A program made the translations under genes and the position numbers. Below the pieces are notes generated by a model. The model did no database searches. It was not told the origin of the DNA and was given only the letters and a program-made list of their open reading frames with translations. A stretch of DNA of 64,000 bases from Rhodobacterales bacterium (GTDB lineage: Bacteria > Pseudomonadota > Alphaproteobacteria > Rhizobiales > Stappiaceae): NCBI GenBank assembly GCA_008107755.1, contig VIRH01000072.1, forward strand, positions 186,001-250,000. Reading direction: 5' to 3'. This document shows positions 36,220-45,369 of this stretch, one piece after another; position 1 is the stretch's first letter, and every line of letters begins with the position of its first letter.

Positions 36220-36931
36220 CGGCCGGTTCCTCGACCGACTGGAACCAGTCACTCAGCACATGGAAGAGCTCGTCCGGACACTCCAGCGGCGGACAGTGGC
36301 CGCAGTTTTCAAATTCCAGATAGCGTGCAGACGGCAGGAGACGGTGCATCTCTCGAGAGTGTTCCGGCGGGATGATCTCGTCGTTGCGGCCGACGGCGAT
36401 CATCACCGGACAGGGGCAGCGGGCAAGGTCCGGCCGGGAGTCCGGCCGCGCCATGATCGCTTGTGTCTGATGTTCCAGCGCTGAAAAACCAAGGGCCTCG
36501 GACGATTGGATGAGCGTCTCGATCACGCCCGGATCTGCGCCTTTCGGATAGAACAGGCATTTTTCCATGTTGGCTGTCTGGTAGCTGCGCATGCCGTCCG
36601 CACGCGCCCGCTCCAGTGCTTCCAGCCGCCGCGGCCGCGCGTCATCCGGTTCCGGAGCGGCCGTCGTCGCGATCAGCGTCAGGCTGAGCAGCCGCTCCGG
36701 CCAGCGGCGGAGTATCTCGAAGGCGATGTAGCCGCCCATGGACCAGCCGACGAGGTGAAAGCGTGGCGGCAGCTGACTGACGATCCGCTGGGACATGCCA
36801 GCAACCGAGTTCTCGTACTGATGGCCGCGCGGGACTGTCACCGGATACTGGCGCGCCAACCGGTGCAGCAGGCTGAGCCACGAGGTGCCATCGGCCTGCA
36901 GACCGGGGATGAGAACGACGGAATTACCCAT
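36212..36931 (-). CDS. Alpha/beta hydrolase
   Basis: A 239-residue alpha/beta hydrolase-fold enzyme starting [20 protein letters not shown]. The catalytic triad is visible: Ser in the nucleophile elbow GWSMGG, Asp in AVGRNDEIIPPEH and His in ENCGHCPPLE. It has no signal peptide. The start at 36931 lies within the last codons of the upstream ATPase gene (8-bp overlap), so it is the last gene of the LacI-controlled Dpp operon. It probably cleaves an ester, amide or lactone in the imported compound. Confidence 0.85.
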   Translation of the reverse strand: MGNSVVLIPGLQADGTSWLSLLHRLARQYPVTVPRGHQYENSVAGMSQRIVSQLPPRFHLVGWSMGGYIAFEILRRWPERLLSLTLIATTAAPEPDDARPRRLEALERARADGMRSYQTANMEKCLFYPKGADPGVIETLIQSSEALGFSALEHQTQAIMARPDSRPDLARCPCPVMIAVGRNDEIIPPEHSREMHRLLPSARYLEFENCGHCPPLECPDELFHVLSDWFQSVEEPAVA

Positions 36932-37922
36932 TGAGCCGGTCCCTTCCGGTTTCCTCACCAAGTCGCAGACAGGCTGCCCGGTGGACAGCCCCCACAGGAC
37001 CGCAGACCGGCACCTCGACAGCACATGTTTCGATGGCGATCGGACAGCGCGTGCGGAAGTGACATCCGGACGGCGGCGACAGCGGGCTCGGCAGCTCACC
37101 CCGCACCTCCGGTTTTCGGTGCCGCGCGGCCGGCAGCGGATGCGGCACGGAGTTGAGCAGCATCTGCGTGTAGGGATGCTGCGGATCAGAAAAAACCTGT
37201 TCGCTCGGCCCGGTTTCGACGATCCGTCCGAGATACATGACGGCCGTGCGGTCGGCGACGTGTCTGACCACCGAAAGATCATGGGACACGAAGACCATTG
37301 CCAGCCCCATCCGCTGCTTGATGTCGAGCAGAAGGTTCAGGATCTGCGCCTGAATGGAGACGTCCAGCGCCGACACAGGTTCATCGGCGATCAGCACATC
37401 GGGCTCCGCAGCAATTGCGCGGGCGATCCCGACCCTCTGGCACTGGCCTCCGGAAAGCTCGTGCGCAAAACGGTCGAGATGATGATCCGACAGGCCGACC
37501 TGGGCGGCGAGTTCCGCCACCCGAAGCGCGATCGCATGGCGATTCAGGCCGGAAAAGTTGATCAGCGGCTCAGCGATGCAGGCCCTTGCGGTCATGCGCG
37601 GATTGAGTGAGGCAACCGGGTCCTGAAAGATCATCTGGATGCGCCCGCGACGGGACTTCAGCTCCCTTGCCGTGAGCCCGGACCAGGGCGCTCCGCCGAA
37701 ACGCACCGCACCGCGTGTCGGGTGATCGAGCGCCATCATGATGCGCGCAAGCGTGGACTTGCCGCAGCCGGATTCCCCGACAAGGCCAAGCGTCTCGCCG
37801 GGGGCCAGCGACAGGTCGACCCCGTCGACGGCCCGAACGAGATGGCGGGGCTGTCCGGTGGCATGGCGGCCGACGGGAAATTCCCTCGAAACTCCGTCGA
37901 TCTGCAGCAAGGCTTCCATCAT
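36924..37922 (-). CDS. Dipeptide-type ABC transporter ATPase DppF-like
   Basis: A 332-residue ATPase with Walker [10 protein letters not shown], signature [10 protein letters not shown] and Walker [13 protein letters not shown]. The C-terminal Cys motif is [16 protein letters not shown]. The start at 37922 ([20 protein letters not shown]) overlaps the dppD stop as ATGA; a longer open frame upstream lies inside dppD. It pairs with the DppD-like ATPase encoded just before it. Confidence 0.92.
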   Translation of the reverse strand: MMEALLQIDGVSREFPVGRHATGQPRHLVRAVDGVDLSLAPGETLGLVGESGCGKSTLARIMMALDHPTRGAVRFGGAPWSGLTARELKSRRGRIQMIFQDPVASLNPRMTARACIAEPLINFSGLNRHAIALRVAELAAQVGLSDHHLDRFAHELSGGQCQRVGIARAIAAEPDVLIADEPVSALDVSIQAQILNLLLDIKQRMGLAMVFVSHDLSVVRHVADRTAVMYLGRIVETGPSEQVFSDPQHPYTQMLLNSVPHPLPAARHRKPEVRGELPSPLSPPSGCHFRTRCPIAIETCAVEVPVCGPVGAVHRAACLRLGEETGRDRLNG

Positions 37923-38962
37923 TGCCACGCCCTCACGATATCGTTGTCCGCCAGATCGGCGAAGACGGCGGAATGTTCGAAACAGCGCGCCGCATGACCG
38001 CCGCCGAGATCGGTCGGCAACGGCACTTCCGCAGCACATCTCGGTTTTGCAAAGACACATCGCGGTGCGAAGGCGCAATTGGGTGCCGCCTCGCCGAGGC
38101 GGGGAACGCTGCCGGGGATCTCCTGCAAGCGACCCTGATGCACCTGACCGTCTAAGGGGAGCGAGCGCATCAAGCCGGCCGTATAGCCGTGGGACGGACG
38201 CCGGAAGACCTGCTCCACCGGACCTTCCTCCACGATCCGGCCTGCGTACATGACAGCAACCCGGTCGGCCGTCGCGGCCACCACGCCCAGATCATGCGTG
38301 ATCAGAACGACGCTCATGCCCATCTCCACTCTCAGCTCATCAACCAGCGCCATGATCTGCGCCTGAACCGTGACGTCGAGCGCCGTGGTCGGTTCGTCGG
38401 CGATCAGGAGTTCCGGCTCGCAAACGAGCGCCATGGCGATCATCACCCTTTGCCGCATGCCGCCGGAAAGTTCGTGTGGATAGGCATCCAGCCGCCGGGC
38501 CGGATCAGGAATGCGCACGAGATCCAGCATGCGCAGGGCCTGATGGCGCGCCTCGGCGCGGCTCGCGCCACGATGCTCTCGCACGGCCTCGCCGATCTGG
38601 AAGCCCACCGTGTGGACCGGGTTGAGCGACGTCATCGGGTCCTGGAAGATCATGCCGATGCGGTTGCCACGAATCCGGCGCAGTTGCCGCTGGCTTGCCC
38701 CCGCCAGGTCCGTTTCCCCGAGCCGGATCGCGTCTGCTCTCACAGTCGCGGCCCGCTTCGGCAAAAGCCCCAGGATCGCCATCATGGTGGCGCTCTTGCC
38801 GCAGCCGGATTCCCCGACCAGCGACAGGATCTCGCCCTGCTGCACGCTCAGGCTGACATGGTCGAGGGCATGCAGTGCATTGTCGCCGCGCCCGAACGTG
38901 AGGTTGAGATTGCGGACGTCGAGGACCGTCTTTCCGGTCTGCATCCGGAGGGTGTCCGTCAT
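37919..38962 (-). CDS. Dipeptide-type ABC transporter ATPase DppD-like
   Basis: A 347-residue ATPase. Start at 38962 ([20 protein letters not shown]) because AAGGAG lies 8 nt upstream. Motifs are Walker [10 protein letters not shown], signature [10 protein letters not shown] and Walker [13 protein letters not shown], with a Cys cluster ([15 protein letters not shown]) in the C-terminal extension. It is adjacent to dppC (1-bp gap) and overlaps dppF. Confidence 0.93.
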   Translation of the reverse strand: MTDTLRMQTGKTVLDVRNLNLTFGRGDNALHALDHVSLSVQQGEILSLVGESGCGKSATMMAILGLLPKRAATVRADAIRLGETDLAGASQRQLRRIRGNRIGMIFQDPMTSLNPVHTVGFQIGEAVREHRGASRAEARHQALRMLDLVRIPDPARRLDAYPHELSGGMRQRVMIAMALVCEPELLIADEPTTALDVTVQAQIMALVDELRVEMGMSVVLITHDLGVVAATADRVAVMYAGRIVEEGPVEQVFRRPSHGYTAGLMRSLPLDGQVHQGRLQEIPGSVPRLGEAAPNCAFAPRCVFAKPRCAAEVPLPTDLGGGHAARCFEHSAVFADLADNDIVRAWQ

Positions 38963-38963
38963 G

Positions 38964-39863
38964 TCAGATGCTCCTTGCAATCTTGCGCGGATCGAGCGCG
39001 TCGGAGAGGCGATCGCCGAGGACGTTGGTGACCAGGACCAGCAGGGACAGCAATGCGCCCGGATAGACCATCAGCATGGGATAGAACTGGAAGAACTTTC
39101 GGGCATCCGCCATCATGCCGCCCCAGCTCGGAACGTCGGGCGGCGTCCCGACGCCGAGGAAGCTCAACACTGCCGAGGCGATGATCGCCGAGGCCGCCGC
39201 ATAGGTTGCCTGCACGATGACCGGCGCGATGGTGTTCGGCAGGATGTGGCGCCGGACCAGCGCGAAGCCACCGGTGCCGACGGACACTGCGGCATCCACA
39301 TAGGGCTGCTCGCGCACCGACAGGACCACGGAGCGAACCAGACGGACCATGCGCGGGATCTCGGGAATTGAAATCGCGATGATCAGCGTCAGCAATCCTG
39401 GCTGCAGCAGCGCCGCCAGCGCGATGGCGAGCAGCACTGCGGGAATGGCCATCATCGCATCGATCACCCGCATGACCAGCGCACCGCCCGTCCGGTTCAT
39501 GGCTGCGAAGATGCCGATGGCGACACCTGGAATGGCTGAGAGCAGCGCCACGGCGACACCGACCGTCAGCGACATGCGCGCCCCGTTCATGGCGCGGGCA
39601 AAGACGTCGCGTCCCAGATGATCGGTTCCCCAGATCATCTCGAGCGACGGCGGTTTCAGCCGGTACGCCGGATTGATGGCGAGCGGATCGCCGGCCAGCA
39701 TCGGCGACAGCACCGCCATTGCAAGGAAGCCGAGCAGGATCAAGACACAGATGATCGTCCAGGGTTCGCGCGCCGCCTGGGCAAGCGACTCAAGCGTCGG
39801 ATTGCGGCGCCGGGACCGGGTGCCGTGAGCCTGAATTTTGGTTTCGGTCTCGGTCAAGGCCAT
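38964..39863 (-). CDS. Dipeptide-type ABC transporter permease DppC-like
   Basis: A 299-residue permease. A basic N-terminus (HGTRSRRRNPTLESLAQAAR) is followed by a helix (PWTIICVLILLGFLAMAVLS). Family marks are MIWGTDHLGRDVFARAMNG, QPYVDAAVSVGTGGFALVRR and the end VTNVLGDRLSDALDPRK. It lies 1 bp after the dppB stop. Confidence 0.93.
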   Translation of the reverse strand: MALTETETKIQAHGTRSRRRNPTLESLAQAAREPWTIICVLILLGFLAMAVLSPMLAGDPLAINPAYRLKPPSLEMIWGTDHLGRDVFARAMNGARMSLTVGVAVALLSAIPGVAIGIFAAMNRTGGALVMRVIDAMMAIPAVLLAIALAALLQPGLLTLIIAISIPEIPRMVRLVRSVVLSVREQPYVDAAVSVGTGGFALVRRHILPNTIAPVIVQATYAAASAIIASAVLSFLGVGTPPDVPSWGGMMADARKFFQFYPMLMVYPGALLSLLVLVTNVLGDRLSDALDPRKIARSI

Positions 39864-39864
39864 T

Positions 39865-40806
39865 TCATTCCCTTATTCTCGGATCTATGAACGCATAGCT
39901 GAGGTCGACAAGCAGGTTGATGAGAATGAGCGAGGCGGAAAAGAACAGGATCACACCCTGAATGACCGGATAGTCGCGCCGCGTCACGGCATCGACGGTC
40001 AGGCGGCCGATGCCCGGAATGTTGAAGACGGACTCCGTCACCACAACGCCGCCAACCAGCGTGGCCAGCCCGATACCGATCACCGTGACCACCGGCACGC
40101 CGACGCTCTTCAGCGCGTGGATGAAAAGGATGCGGCTCGGCCCAAGTCCCTTGGCCCGCGCGGTGCGGATGTAGTTCTCGCCGAGCGCGTCCAGAACGGA
40201 AGCGCGCGTCACCCGAGCGATCAGCGCGGAGAAGACGAAGGCAAGCGCGATCGACGGCAGCGTCACGCTGTTCAATGTCGTCAGCCAGCCGTCCGCGAGC
40301 CACTTGTAGCCCTGGACCGGAAAGAGCCGCATCTTCACGGCGAAGAAATAGACCAGCAGATAGGCGATGACGAAAACGGGAATGGAAAATCCCGCCACCG
40401 CAACTCCCATGGAAATCCGGTCGACGATGCTGTTGGCCTTCCAGGCCGAGATCGCCCCGAGCGGTACGGCGATCAGAACGGTCAGCACAAGCGTGACGAG
40501 GCTGAGCACGAGGGTGGGCTCGATCCGCTGCGCGATGAGTTCCGTAACCGGCTTGCCGGAATAAATGGAATTGCCGAGATCGAACTGCAGAGCGTCGCCC
40601 AGCCAGATGCCGAATTGCTGCCAGAGCGGCAGGTCGAGATGCAGGCGCGAGCGGATTTCCTCCACCTGCGCCGGTGTCGCGTTGTCACCGGCCAGAAGCA
40701 CCGCCGGGTCGCCCGGCGTGACATGGGCCAGCGAGAAGATGAAGATCGAAACCAGGAGCAAGGTCGGAATGCCGGCCAGAACACGGCCGGCAGCATAGCG
40801 GAGCAT
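39865..40806 (-). CDS. Dipeptide-type ABC transporter permease DppB-like
   Basis: A 313-residue permease starting MLRYAAGRVLAGIPTLLLVS, with FSLAHVTPGDPAVLLAG typical of DppB. The EAA loop is NYIRTARAKGLGPSRILFIH. It follows the binding-protein gene after a 71-bp gap with a perfect hairpin, and precedes dppC. Confidence 0.93.
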   Translation of the reverse strand: MLRYAAGRVLAGIPTLLLVSIFIFSLAHVTPGDPAVLLAGDNATPAQVEEIRSRLHLDLPLWQQFGIWLGDALQFDLGNSIYSGKPVTELIAQRIEPTLVLSLVTLVLTVLIAVPLGAISAWKANSIVDRISMGVAVAGFSIPVFVIAYLLVYFFAVKMRLFPVQGYKWLADGWLTTLNSVTLPSIALAFVFSALIARVTRASVLDALGENYIRTARAKGLGPSRILFIHALKSVGVPVVTVIGIGLATLVGGVVVTESVFNIPGIGRLTVDAVTRRDYPVIQGVILFFSASLILINLLVDLSYAFIDPRIRE

Positions 40807-40840
40807 CGCTCAATTCCTGTCAAGAAGCCGAAGGAAAGGA

Positions 40841-40871
40841 TGCGGACCGCGTCTTCCCGACCCGGTCCGCA
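40841..40871 (-). other. Intercistronic stem-loop after binding-protein gene
   Basis: Perfect 9-bp stem TGCGGACCG (40841-40849) / CGGTCCGCA (40863-40871) with a 13-nt loop, starting 6 bp after the binding-protein stop in transcript direction. No U-run follows, so message protection or partial attenuation is likelier than full termination. Confidence 0.6.
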
Positions 40872-40877
40872 CATAGT

Positions 40878-42452
40878 CTAGTTCACGCGTTCCAGATTCC
40901 AGAAGAAGGGAACCGGACCGTCGATGTACCCCTTCAGATCGGTCGCGATGCCGACGGAGGGAAAGGCCTGGCCGAGCGGCACGTAGCTGACGAGATCGTG
41001 GGTAATCTCCTGCATCTCGGTCGCCAGCTTCTTTTTCTCCTCGTCGCTGGTCGCGACGGCGAACTGCTTGCGCAGTTCCTGCAACCTCTCCGAACAGGCC
41101 CAGCCGAACCAGGCATTGTCGCAGTCGCCTGAAACGTAGACGTTGGTCATCGGATTGGACTGGTCGACAAAGCCCCATCCCGTGAAGAAGACGTTCCAGC
41201 CGCCGTTCTCGACGGATTCCTTGCTGGCCCGGCGCGTCGCGACCGTCGCCCAGTCGGTCGGCTGCACATCGACATTGAAGCCCGCATCCTTCAGCATCGG
41301 CTCCAGAACCGAATAGAAGTTGTCCTGGGAGGCGATATCGGTGACGTGCAGGATTGTGACCGGCGTGCCGTCATAGCCGGCTTCCTCGAGCAGCTTCTTC
41401 GCCGCTTCCGGCTCGCGCTTCAGGACGCGGTCGGTATTGACGTCGGTGGCATAGGTCGTGTCGCAGAAGAAAACGGCCGCGCATTCCAGATAGGTGTCGG
41501 TCGCATCGCCGAAAGCTGCCTGCATGAAGGGCGTCTGCTCAACGGCAAGCTGAAGCGCGTGGCGGATCTTCGGATTGTCGAACGGCGGGTTGAGGTGGTT
41601 GACCACGAGCTGGGCCGAGTTGCCCGACTGCTTCGCCGCAACTGTCTTGGCCGTCTCGACCCCGTCGAAGAACATCAGCATGTCGGCCGGCACTTCCTCG
41701 ATCCAGTCGATCTCGCCGGCAATCAGGGCGTTGATCGCGGTCGCGGTATCGGGAATGTACTGGATCTCGACCCGGTCGAAATGCGCGACCTTGCCGCCGG
41801 CGGCAAGGCTGGCCGGTTCATCGCGCGGTACGTAATCCTCGAATTTCTCGAGAACGACAACGCTGCCGGGAACCCATTCGTCCGGCAGCAGCTTGTAGGG
41901 CCCGGAGCCGATCGGATTGTTCACGGCCTCGCTGGCCGGCTGAGCAGCCTGCTCGGCTGGCATGATGACCGGGACGTTGGAAGAGATCTTGCCGAGCGCA
42001 TCGAGCACGAGACCCCAGGGCTCGCTTAGCGTAATGACGAATGTCTTGTCGTCACGCGCTTCGATGCTTTTCGTCTTCGAGAAGAGAATCTTGCCCAGGC
42101 CGTCGACCGCGCCCCAGCGCTTGATCGAAACGACGGCGTCTTCCGCAGTCACCTCGGAGCCATCGTGAAACTTCAGGCCATCGCGAAGGGTGATCGTATA
42201 GACCAGCCCGTCGTCCGAGACCTCGGCCCCTTCCGCCATCTGCGGCTGGACCTTGTAGGTCTCGTCCATCGCGAACAGCGTGTCGAACATGAGATACGAC
42301 GCATTGCGGATGGTGAAATTGGTCGTCGAAATGGGGTCGAGAACATTCACATCGCCGTTCATGCGAAGGCGTAACGTTTCTTCAGCCGAAGCTGTGGATG
42401 CAGTCGCCACAAGCACTGCCAGCCCGAGGGCGCGAATAAGATTGCGCGGCAC
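40878..42452 (-). CDS. Dipeptide/oligopeptide-type ABC transporter substrate-binding protein
   Basis: A 524-residue SBP_bac_5 protein. The likely start is GTG 42452 (VPRNLIRALGLAVLVATAST), with GGGAGG 8 nt upstream; ten earlier in-frame codons from an ATG have no good site. The Sec signal is cleaved near ASA. Landmarks are GDVNVLDPISTTNFTIRNAS and KFHDGSEVTAEDAVVSIKRW. Cys pairs (ECAAVFFCD and DCDNAWFGWAC) could form disulfides. First gene of the operon divergent from lacI-type regulation, with one operator 93 bp upstream. A sugar-containing ligand is suggested by the LacI regulator but unproven. Confidence 0.92.
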   Translation of the reverse strand: MPRNLIRALGLAVLVATASTASAEETLRLRMNGDVNVLDPISTTNFTIRNASYLMFDTLFAMDETYKVQPQMAEGAEVSDDGLVYTITLRDGLKFHDGSEVTAEDAVVSIKRWGAVDGLGKILFSKTKSIEARDDKTFVITLSEPWGLVLDALGKISSNVPVIMPAEQAAQPASEAVNNPIGSGPYKLLPDEWVPGSVVVLEKFEDYVPRDEPASLAAGGKVAHFDRVEIQYIPDTATAINALIAGEIDWIEEVPADMLMFFDGVETAKTVAAKQSGNSAQLVVNHLNPPFDNPKIRHALQLAVEQTPFMQAAFGDATDTYLECAAVFFCDTTYATDVNTDRVLKREPEAAKKLLEEAGYDGTPVTILHVTDIASQDNFYSVLEPMLKDAGFNVDVQPTDWATVATRRASKESVENGGWNVFFTGWGFVDQSNPMTNVYVSGDCDNAWFGWACSERLQELRKQFAVATSDEEKKKLATEMQEITHDLVSYVPLGQAFPSVGIATDLKGYIDGPVPFFWNLERVN

Positions 42453-42544
42453 TTCACTATCCTCCCTGAAAAGTGTCCACAAATCGTTTCGCGCAGCGAG
42501 CTCCCTTTGTTTTCCAGTGTAATGACGAAAAACTTCTCACTGAC

Positions 42545-42558
42545 GCGTAACGATACGC
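42545..42558. promoter_or_regulatory. LacI-type operator, copy 1 (GCGTAACGATACGC)
   Basis: 14-bp imperfect palindrome with arms GCGTA and TACGC around ACGA. It is identical to the copy at 42643-42656 and lies 93 bp upstream of the binding-protein start. LacI-family sites typically have a central CG, as here. Confidence 0.75.
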
Positions 42559-42642
42559 ATGATATCGCAGCTGAAACCGAATGCAACCGCTTTTCAGGCG
42601 ACTTTTTCCATTTGATCCGGTAATTTGAGCGCAAACACGTAC

Positions 42643-42656
42643 GCGTAACGATACGC
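42643..42656. promoter_or_regulatory. LacI-type operator, copy 2 (GCGTAACGATACGC)
   Basis: Identical to the site at 42545-42558 and 98 bp from it, start to start. It lies 36 bp upstream of the LacI-family gene, so autoregulation and DNA looping between the two sites are plausible. Confidence 0.75.
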
Positions 42657-42691
42657 AGAAGGGTCAAGACCCTAGATATAAAAGAGAGAAG

Positions 42692-43702
42692 ATGGCTACG
42701 ATCCGCGACGTCGCGCGCCTTGCCAATGTGTCCCCAACCACCGTCTCCGCAACGCTCACCGGCTCCGCGCCAGTCAGTGAAGAACTGAAGAAACGCGTCT
42801 GGGAAGCTGTCGAGAAGGCAAAGTACCGACCCGACCCCTTTGCACGCAATCTGCGCAAAGGCATTTCAACGACGATCGGCTTCGTGGCTCCCGATATTGC
42901 GGCGCCCTGGGTTTCGCATCTTGCCAAGGCCGTGCAGCGCTCAATCGCCGAGCGCGGCTACAACATGCTTCTCGCGAGCAACGAGGACGATCCGGACAGG
43001 GAGCTTGAGGACATTGCCCTGATGATCAATCACAGGGTCGCCGGTCTGATCATAGCGCCGACCAGCCTGGGCGATGGCTATGCAGAAAAATTCGCTTCCG
43101 CCATCTCCTGCCCGGCCGTCCTGGTCGACCGTATCGTGGCCCCTGACCGTTTCGACGTGGTGGCCGATGACAACGAGCTCGGCGGCACACTTATCGCCGA
43201 ATATCTGGTGCGGCTCGGCCACAGCCGCGCGGCGATGCTTGTCGGCCGACCAGGCATTTCCGCATCCTTTGAACGCTTCGATGCTGTTGAGGCGGCTTTT
43301 GCCAAGGCGGGGCGTCCTCTTGATGAACGCTTTATCTGTCACTCGGTGCACACGCAGGATCTCGCCTACTCGGAAGTTCAGCGACTGATGACCCAGCCTG
43401 AGCGACCGACAGTGATCATCTGTATTTCAAACCCGCAGGTTCAGGGCACCATGGCAGGGCTGAAGAATATGGGCCTGCGCGTTCCTGACGATGTCTCGGT
43501 GATCAGTTTCGACGGCTTCAATCCGACGGAGGGCTGGTATCCGTCGATCACCTGTCTGGTTCAAGACACCGATACGCTGAGCAATCGGGCCGTGGACCGG
43601 CTTCTCGCTCGCATAGACGACAAGAGCGAACTGGACCGGGAGGTCATGCGCATTCGCCCGCGCCTGCGCATCGGCGATTCCTGCGCTCCGCCGACACAGT
43701 GA
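42692..43702 (+). CDS. LacI-family transcriptional regulator
   Basis: A 336-residue repressor. The N-terminal helix-turn-helix TIRDVARLANVSPTTVSATL (residues 3-22) is followed by a hinge and a periplasmic-binding-type core (TIGFVAPDIAAPWVSHLAKA, RLGHSRAAMLVGRPG, DVSVISFDGFNP). It is divergent from the third Dpp operon across a 239-bp gap holding two identical operators. It probably represses that operon until a sugar-like ligand binds. LacI control of a Dpp-type importer is less usual than GntR or LysR control. Confidence 0.93.
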   Translation: MATIRDVARLANVSPTTVSATLTGSAPVSEELKKRVWEAVEKAKYRPDPFARNLRKGISTTIGFVAPDIAAPWVSHLAKAVQRSIAERGYNMLLASNEDDPDRELEDIALMINHRVAGLIIAPTSLGDGYAEKFASAISCPAVLVDRIVAPDRFDVVADDNELGGTLIAEYLVRLGHSRAAMLVGRPGISASFERFDAVEAAFAKAGRPLDERFICHSVHTQDLAYSEVQRLMTQPERPTVIICISNPQVQGTMAGLKNMGLRVPDDVSVISFDGFNPTEGWYPSITCLVQDTDTLSNRAVDRLLARIDDKSELDREVMRIRPRLRIGDSCAPPTQ

Positions 43703-43830
43703 GACGGCCGCCTTGCAGCGCTGCTTCCCGTAATACGCAAACGGCCAGGCTTCGGCAACAAGCCGACGAGATATTGTGACGCCCTTGCCTGGCAGTGGGC
43801 GAGCCTCCGCTTGCTCCCAACCGCGCCGTC

Positions 43831-43863
43831 GGACGGGTCCGGGCGTGAAGCCGGGACCCGTCC
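43831..43863. terminator. Strong hairpin between convergent genes
   Basis: GGACGGGTCCGG (43831-43842) pairs with CCGGGACCCGTCC (43851-43863) with a one-base bulge and an 8-nt loop. It lies in the 177-bp gap between the LacI-type gene and the ridA-like gene. No clear U-run, but very stable; probably a bidirectional terminator. Confidence 0.55.
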
Positions 43864-43879
43864 TGCGAAGATACTGGCC

Positions 43880-44227
43880 TCAGGCGGCGGCGACCACGAT
43901 GATCTCGACCTTGAATTCCGGTGTTGCCAGGCGGGATTCACCGCAAGCACGTGCCGGCGGGTTGGCCGGATCGACCCAGGCATCCCAGACCGCGTTCATT
44001 TCGGCGAAGTCATCCATGCTTTCCAGCCAGATCGTTGCCTGAAGCAGTTTGGACTTGTCGGTGCCGGAACGCTCCAGAAGGCTGTCGATTTTGGCAAGGA
44101 TGGTCTTGGTCTGCTCGGTAACATTGTCACCCGCAGTGCCAACCTGGCCGGCCAGCCAGACCAGCCCGCCATGTGCGACCGACTGGCTCATCCGGGGACC
44201 GCTATCCAATCTTTTGATGTCCGACAT
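43880..44227 (-). CDS. RidA-family (YjgF/YER057c/UK114) protein
   Basis: A 115-residue protein of the Rid family, which hydrolyses reactive enamine/imine intermediates to keto acids. Family features are VAHGGLVWLAGQVG, EQTKTILAKIDSLLERSGTD, ATIWLESMDDFAEMNAVWDA, the Arg-bearing PPARACGESRL and the C-terminal VEIIVVAA. It lies 41 bp after the DauA-like dehydrogenase gene and is the last gene of the operon. The pairing is logical because FAD amino-acid dehydrogenases release imines. Confidence 0.88.
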   Translation of the reverse strand: MSDIKRLDSGPRMSQSVAHGGLVWLAGQVGTAGDNVTEQTKTILAKIDSLLERSGTDKSKLLQATIWLESMDDFAEMNAVWDAWVDPANPPARACGESRLATPEFKVEIIVVAAA

Positions 44228-44268
44228 TTTTCATTTCCATACGTTCGAGAAAAATCTGCAAGACCCGG

Positions 44269-45369
44269 CTAGAGGAGTCGCGCCGGGTCGAGTGCACTGA
44301 CGACATGTGCCGGAAGTTCGCTGGAAAGTCCAAGGCAAAGATCTGCCGTCAGGCGCGAAAGCGCCGGTGCGGTCTGAACGCCGTAACCGCCCTGCCCCGC
44401 AAGCCAGAAAAACCCTTCGGCATCCGGAGCGAACCCGACCACCGGCGTGCGGTCGCGTACAAAACTGCGAAGGCCCGCCCAGCTTCGCTCGACCCGTGTC
44501 ACGGGCATGGTGACCGCCTGTTCGAAGCGGTGCAGCCCTTCGGCCAGCACCATGTCATCGGGCCAGGCGTCATGCGGCTCGACCGGATCCTCATCCGCCG
44601 GCGAGACCATCAGCTTGCCTGCATCTGGCTTGGCGTACCAGCTTTCAGATGCACTGGCGACAAGAGGCCAGCCTGTGACGTCGACGCCCTCTGGTGGCGG
44701 CAGGATTGCCGCGGACCGCCGCATCGGCACAAGGCCGACCTTGGCAACGCCTGCACGTTCCGCAATCACGTCCGCCCAGGCACCCGCAGCGTTGACGATC
44801 ACCGGCGCCTCGAATGTGCCGGCGGGCGTCTCGACCCGCCAGACACCACCGGTGCGGCTGATCGTCTGAGCCTGCGCGTTCGTGACGAAGCGGGCCCCGT
44901 TGCGCCGCGCGAGGCGCGCGAAGCCCTGAAGCAGCCTGTCGACGTCGATATCCTGCGCCGCTCGTTCGATGGCCGCCGCCAAGATGGTCTCCCGGCGCAG
45001 CAGCGGAAACAACTCCACGGCCTGATCAGGTGTCAGCACCTCCATGCCGTCCGCCCCTTTCAGATAGGCGTTGAAGGCATCGAGTTCCGTTTCCTCCGCA
45101 ATCAGCATTTCGCCGCGCGGCGTCAGCAGGCTTTCCTCGCAGATCCCTTCGGGATGACGCAGCACCGGCTCAGAGGCCGCATTCAGCGTCCGCAGGGTCT
45201 CGTTTCCATAGTTGCGGATGTAGATGGCCGCCGACCGTCCGGTCGCGTGCCTCCCGAGCGCATCTTCCGCTTCCAGGACGATGACGGACCCCGCCGACGA
45301 GAGCCGCGCCGCCGCGCCGGTGCCGGCGATACCGCCGCCAATGATCAAGAAATCGGCGCTGCCGCTCAT
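44269..45369 (-). CDS. FAD-dependent D-amino-acid dehydrogenase, DauA-like
   Basis: A 366-residue flavoenzyme of the DAO family. The dinucleotide motif is DFLIIGGGIAGTGAAARL at the N-terminus. As I recall the family, its overall pattern, including HATGRSAAIYIRNYG, WAGLRSFVRDRTPVVGF and FFWLAGQGGYGVQTAPA, resembles Pseudomonas D-arginine dehydrogenase (DauA, about 375 residues). It should oxidise a D-amino acid or amine to an imine. The start overlaps the upstream amidohydrolase stop (ATGA), and ridA follows. Substrate choice (D-Arg, D-Lys or other) is inference. Confidence 0.82.
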   Translation of the reverse strand: MSGSADFLIIGGGIAGTGAAARLSSAGSVIVLEAEDALGRHATGRSAAIYIRNYGNETLRTLNAASEPVLRHPEGICEESLLTPRGEMLIAEETELDAFNAYLKGADGMEVLTPDQAVELFPLLRRETILAAAIERAAQDIDVDRLLQGFARLARRNGARFVTNAQAQTISRTGGVWRVETPAGTFEAPVIVNAAGAWADVIAERAGVAKVGLVPMRRSAAILPPPEGVDVTGWPLVASASESWYAKPDAGKLMVSPADEDPVEPHDAWPDDMVLAEGLHRFEQAVTMPVTRVERSWAGLRSFVRDRTPVVGFAPDAEGFFWLAGQGGYGVQTAPALSRLTADLCLGLSSELPAHVVSALDPARLL

